A stretch of DNA of 41,351 bases from Oscillospiraceae bacterium. Its GTDB lineage: Bacteria; Bacillota; Clostridia; Oscillospirales; Oscillospiraceae. This document shows positions 39,173 to 41,351 of this stretch, piece after piece (position 1 is the first letter of the stretch; every line of letters begins with the position of its first letter). The stretch covers positions 1-41,351 of the forward strand of contig JAETPK010000010.1 of NCBI GenBank assembly GCA_021771265.1, in the 5' to 3' direction. Made by a program: the position numbers and the translations under genes. Below the pieces are notes generated by a model. That model saw only the letters and a program-made list of their open reading frames with translations, was not told the origin of the DNA and ran no database searches.

Positions 39173-40165
39173 ATGTATAACTTACCTATTATCATCGACG
39201 TAGACACCGGCCTGGATGACGCCATGGTGCTGGCCATGGCCTGTGCCTTGCCGGAGCTGGATGTCCGGGCAGTGACAGTTTGCTTTGGCAACAACGACCT
39301 GCCCAATACGCTGCGCAACACCCTGAACATGCTGAAGCTCTGCGGCCGGGAGGATATTCCCGTGGGCGCCGGGGCCGACCGCCCTCTGGTGCGCCCCACC
39401 CCCTCCTACGACACCGACGGTCACTTTGTTCACGGCCCCGGCGGCCTGGGCGGCGTGACCTTCCCCTTCCCGGACACCACAGCGGCCCTGTCGGACAAAA
39501 ACGCCCCGGACCTGATGCACCAGGTACTGTCGGAGTCGGACCAGCCGGTGACCATTCTCTGCCTGGGTGCCCATACCAACGCCGCCCGGCTGCTTTTGAA
39601 GTATCCGGAGGACCGGGAGAAGATCCGCTGCTTTGTCAACATGGGCGGACTGGTCCGGGCGGGGCTCCCCACCGTCATGTCCAGCGTCAACATTTTCTAT
39701 GACCCGGAGGGCGCCGCCGTGCTGCTGGACTCCGGCATTCCCTTTTACATGTGTCCTGGCGACCTGACTGCCCTGGCCATGGTGAGCCTGGAGGAAATGG
39801 AGGAGCTGCGGCGATTCCGCTCCCCTGTGGGAAAGACCATCAGCGCCATTATCGACGCCTATTACAAGACCTGTTCCTCTCTGGGAGAGCAGACTCGGAA
39901 CGGCGTCACCGGACAGAGCCTTCATGACCCCTGCGCCCTGGCCTTTCTGGTACATCCGGAGTTTTTCACATACGGTCATTACTGGGCACGGGTGGAGACC
40001 CAGAGCGACCTGTGCCTGGCCATGACGGTCATCGACTATGAAAACACCCTGGGGGTCCCCCAGGCGGAGAAAAACCTCTATCTGGTGGACAGCATTCACC
40101 GCCGGCCCTTCGCCCGGTTTTTCCTGGACACCATCCGCCGCTATGAGGAAGGAGGCGAGGACTGA
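39173..40165 (+). CDS. Inosine-uridine-type nucleoside hydrolase
   Basis: A 330-residue calcium-dependent N-ribohydrolase that splits nucleosides to base and ribose. The Asp cluster DVDTGLDDAM (Asp9, 11, 15, 16) is intact, FGNND follows the first strands, and the C-terminal LHDPCAL supplies the His-Asp pair. The start lies 9 nt after the phosphorylase stop. Its TGA shares one base with the ATG of the next gene (TGATG), suggesting the two products are made together. Confidence 0.92.
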   Translation: MYNLPIIIDVDTGLDDAMVLAMACALPELDVRAVTVCFGNNDLPNTLRNTLNMLKLCGREDIPVGAGADRPLVRPTPSYDTDGHFVHGPGGLGGVTFPFPDTTAALSDKNAPDLMHQVLSESDQPVTILCLGAHTNAARLLLKYPEDREKIRCFVNMGGLVRAGLPTVMSSVNIFYDPEGAAVLLDSGIPFYMCPGDLTALAMVSLEEMEELRRFRSPVGKTISAIIDAYYKTCSSLGEQTRNGVTGQSLHDPCALAFLVHPEFFTYGHYWARVETQSDLCLAMTVIDYENTLGVPQAEKNLYLVDSIHRRPFARFFLDTIRRYEEGGED

Positions 40166-41091
40166 TGCGCCCCGTTTTGATGGACGTGAATCTAACGGAG
40201 GACTTTGCCGCCGGCTTCCTTCTGGCGGCCCGGGCGCCGGAGCTGGACATTCTGGGCGTCACCATCACCTTCGGGGAGACGGATCTGGCCACCGCCGCTA
40301 AAAACACGGCAGAAGTATTGGACCTGTGCGGACTTTCCTGCCCCGTAGCCCTGGGGGCGGACCGCCCCTGGCGGCGGAGTTGGGTGCTGCCGCCCCGGCC
40401 CATGCCCTTGGGCGGCGACATCAATGGCATGCAGCTGGACCCGGAGGCACAAGCGGATATATCCCCCCTGCCGGCGGCGGAGTTTTTGTATGAGGTCCTG
40501 CGCACCGCCTCCCAGCCGGTGACACTGCTGTGCGCCGGCCCCCTGACCAACATTGCCGTCTTACTGGAGCGCCACCCGGACGCAAAGGGACGTATCCGCC
40601 AGCTCATCTGGCGGGGCGGCACCCAGCGCCACGCGGTCAACGGCGTGGTGCGGGATCTCCAAACTCTGCTGGACCCGGAGGCCGCCGCCTTTGTGCTGGA
40701 AGCGGGCCTGCCCTTTGTCATGTGTCCGGTGGACATGGGCCACGCCCTCCAGGCCAGCCAGGAGGAGGTGGACGCGGGCATCGGCCTTACGGACCCGGTG
40801 CTCCACCAGCTGAACCGGCTGCTGAAAAAGCGCTGGTGCCAGGTCAACGAAAATCAGCCCATCGGGCAGCGCCGTCTTGGCCTGCCCCTTCAGGACGCAG
40901 CCGCCGCAGTGTATCTGCTGGATCCGGAAGCTTTTACCGCTGAGGCCTTCCACTGTGAGGTGGACTTGAAGGGCCGCTATACCTTCGGTATGTGCGTGGT
41001 GGATATCTGCCGCCGCATGGGCAAGGCAGATAACATCCTTCTGCTGCGGGACGCGGACCACACGCGAGTCATTTCCCGGCTTTACCAATAA
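40165..41091 (+). CDS. Degenerate nucleoside hydrolase paralogue
   Basis: A 308-residue protein with the overall nucleoside-hydrolase pattern (DILGVTITFGETDLATAAKN ... TLLCAGPLTNIAVLLERHP ... AGLPFVMCPVDMGHAL) but an altered active site. The Asp cluster reads DVNLTEDF (Asp-x-Asp and the final Asp are replaced by Asn and Phe). FGN is FGE, and the C-terminal HDP motif is LQDAAA. It is translationally coupled to an intact hydrolase, so it may act as a pseudoenzyme subunit or have a changed activity. The gene looks intact, without frameshift. Confidence 0.8.
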   Translation: MRPVLMDVNLTEDFAAGFLLAARAPELDILGVTITFGETDLATAAKNTAEVLDLCGLSCPVALGADRPWRRSWVLPPRPMPLGGDINGMQLDPEAQADISPLPAAEFLYEVLRTASQPVTLLCAGPLTNIAVLLERHPDAKGRIRQLIWRGGTQRHAVNGVVRDLQTLLDPEAAAFVLEAGLPFVMCPVDMGHALQASQEEVDAGIGLTDPVLHQLNRLLKKRWCQVNENQPIGQRRLGLPLQDAAAAVYLLDPEAFTAEAFHCEVDLKGRYTFGMCVVDICRRMGKADNILLLRDADHTRVISRLYQ

Positions 41092-41132
41092 AAAATGTCC
41101 CCGGCTCAAGGGGCACGCTCCATAAAGAAGTT

Positions 41133-41173
41133 AAGGGCAAGGCAGACCATTGTGGTTTGCCTTGCCCTTTTTA
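41133..41173 (+). terminator. Terminator of the uptake/hydrolase operon
   Basis: AAGGGCAAGGCAGACC pairs with GGTTTGCCTTGCCCTT (one mismatch, 5-nt loop) and is followed by TTTTATT. It lies about 40 nt after the last hydrolase gene. Confidence 0.9.
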
Positions 41174-41184
41174 TTCTGCGTAGC

Positions 41185-41219
41185 CCACGATGACACTTTC
41201 AATGAAAGTGTCATCGTGG
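41185..41219. repeat. Perfect 16-bp inverted repeat
   Basis: CCACGATGACACTTTC, AAT, then the exact complement GAAAGTGTCATCGTGG. No T run follows, so it is not a normal terminator. It marks the change to AT-rich sequence at the right edge and may belong to a mobile element or be a recognition site. Confidence 0.8.
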
Positions 41220-41297
41220 AAGCGCGCGAAAAACATTATTTAATGTATCCTGAATAATAGAAAAAGCCTTATGTTTCAAGCCATAGAAGCCCATCCG

Positions 41298-41351
41298 TGG
41301 TATAATAGGTGCAAGGAAAACAGCAAAAATCGAGCAAAAACCTTGCACTTG
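41298..41351 (+). promoter_or_regulatory. Extended -10 promoter and short inverted repeat at the window edge
   Basis: TGGTATAATA contains an extended -10 (TGn-TATAAT, box at 41301-41306). Just downstream GTGCAAGG and CCTTGCAC form an inverted pair about 25 nt apart. Together with the AT-rich composition this looks like the upstream region of a transposase or other foreign gene lying beyond the window; no coding part is visible. Confidence 0.4.

Overview
The window looks like chromosomal DNA from a high-GC, Gram-positive gut Clostridium relative, most likely Oscillospiraceae (Flavonifractor/Lawsonibacter/Intestinimonas type). This is an inference: it has SepF and DivIVA division genes, an HPr-like protein, AGGAGG ribosome sites, consensus sigma-A promoters, about 60% GC, and the order miaB-mutS-mutL-miaA-hfq. 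No taxonomic search was possible. No rRNA, tRNA, CRISPR array or complete transposon was found.

Left part (1-23,933, nearly all minus strand). Read in the direction of transcription it runs: an acetyltransferase; lspA and an RluD-type pseudouridine synthase; an HPr-like protein; miaB and an MBL-fold hydrolase; a small regulator/81-residue-protein cassette with overlapping promoters; mutS; a CPBP protease and a membrane protein; an AEC transporter; mutL; a DUF6440-type protein; two cysteine-rich flavodoxin-fold reductases; miaA and hfq; an HlyD-like adaptor; a YggS-type PLP protein; sepF and divIVA; a HAD hydrolase; and an XRE regulator-MBOAT-SGNH surface acylation operon. It is a housekeeping block of DNA repair, tRNA modification and cell division.

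Right part (24,058-41,091) is a nucleoside salvage region. It holds PNP plus an MTA/SAH-type deaminase (+); a DeoR regulator (-) divergent from an iron alcohol dehydrogenase (+); a minus operon of uridine phosphorylase, cytidine deaminase, methylthioribose kinase, adenine deaminase and a miniature nucleoside-hydrolase-like protein; and a plus operon of a BMP-type nucleoside ABC importer, a nucleoside phosphorylase, a nucleoside hydrolase and a degenerate nucleoside hydrolase paralogue. Together they would import nucleosides, split off and deaminate the bases, and feed the sugars into metabolism.

The most unusual content is non-coding. (1) The 3' ends of both mutL and mutS are duplicated (57 bp with one mismatch; 75 bp identical) around a related insert of about 130 bp. 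The two inserts share a four-hairpin architecture with compensatory base changes and lie in opposite orientations relative to their genes. (2) A repeat of about 465 bp made of at least six hairpins occurs twice (3368-3832 and 17949-18411); several stems differ between copies by paired, compensatory changes. (3) The XRE/81-aa cassette has two near-consensus promoters sharing one -10 region, with a CACACA-N4-TGTGTG operator-like palindrome in each spacer. The right edge (41,185 onward) turns AT-rich with a perfect 16-bp inverted repeat and may be the edge of an insertion sequence.
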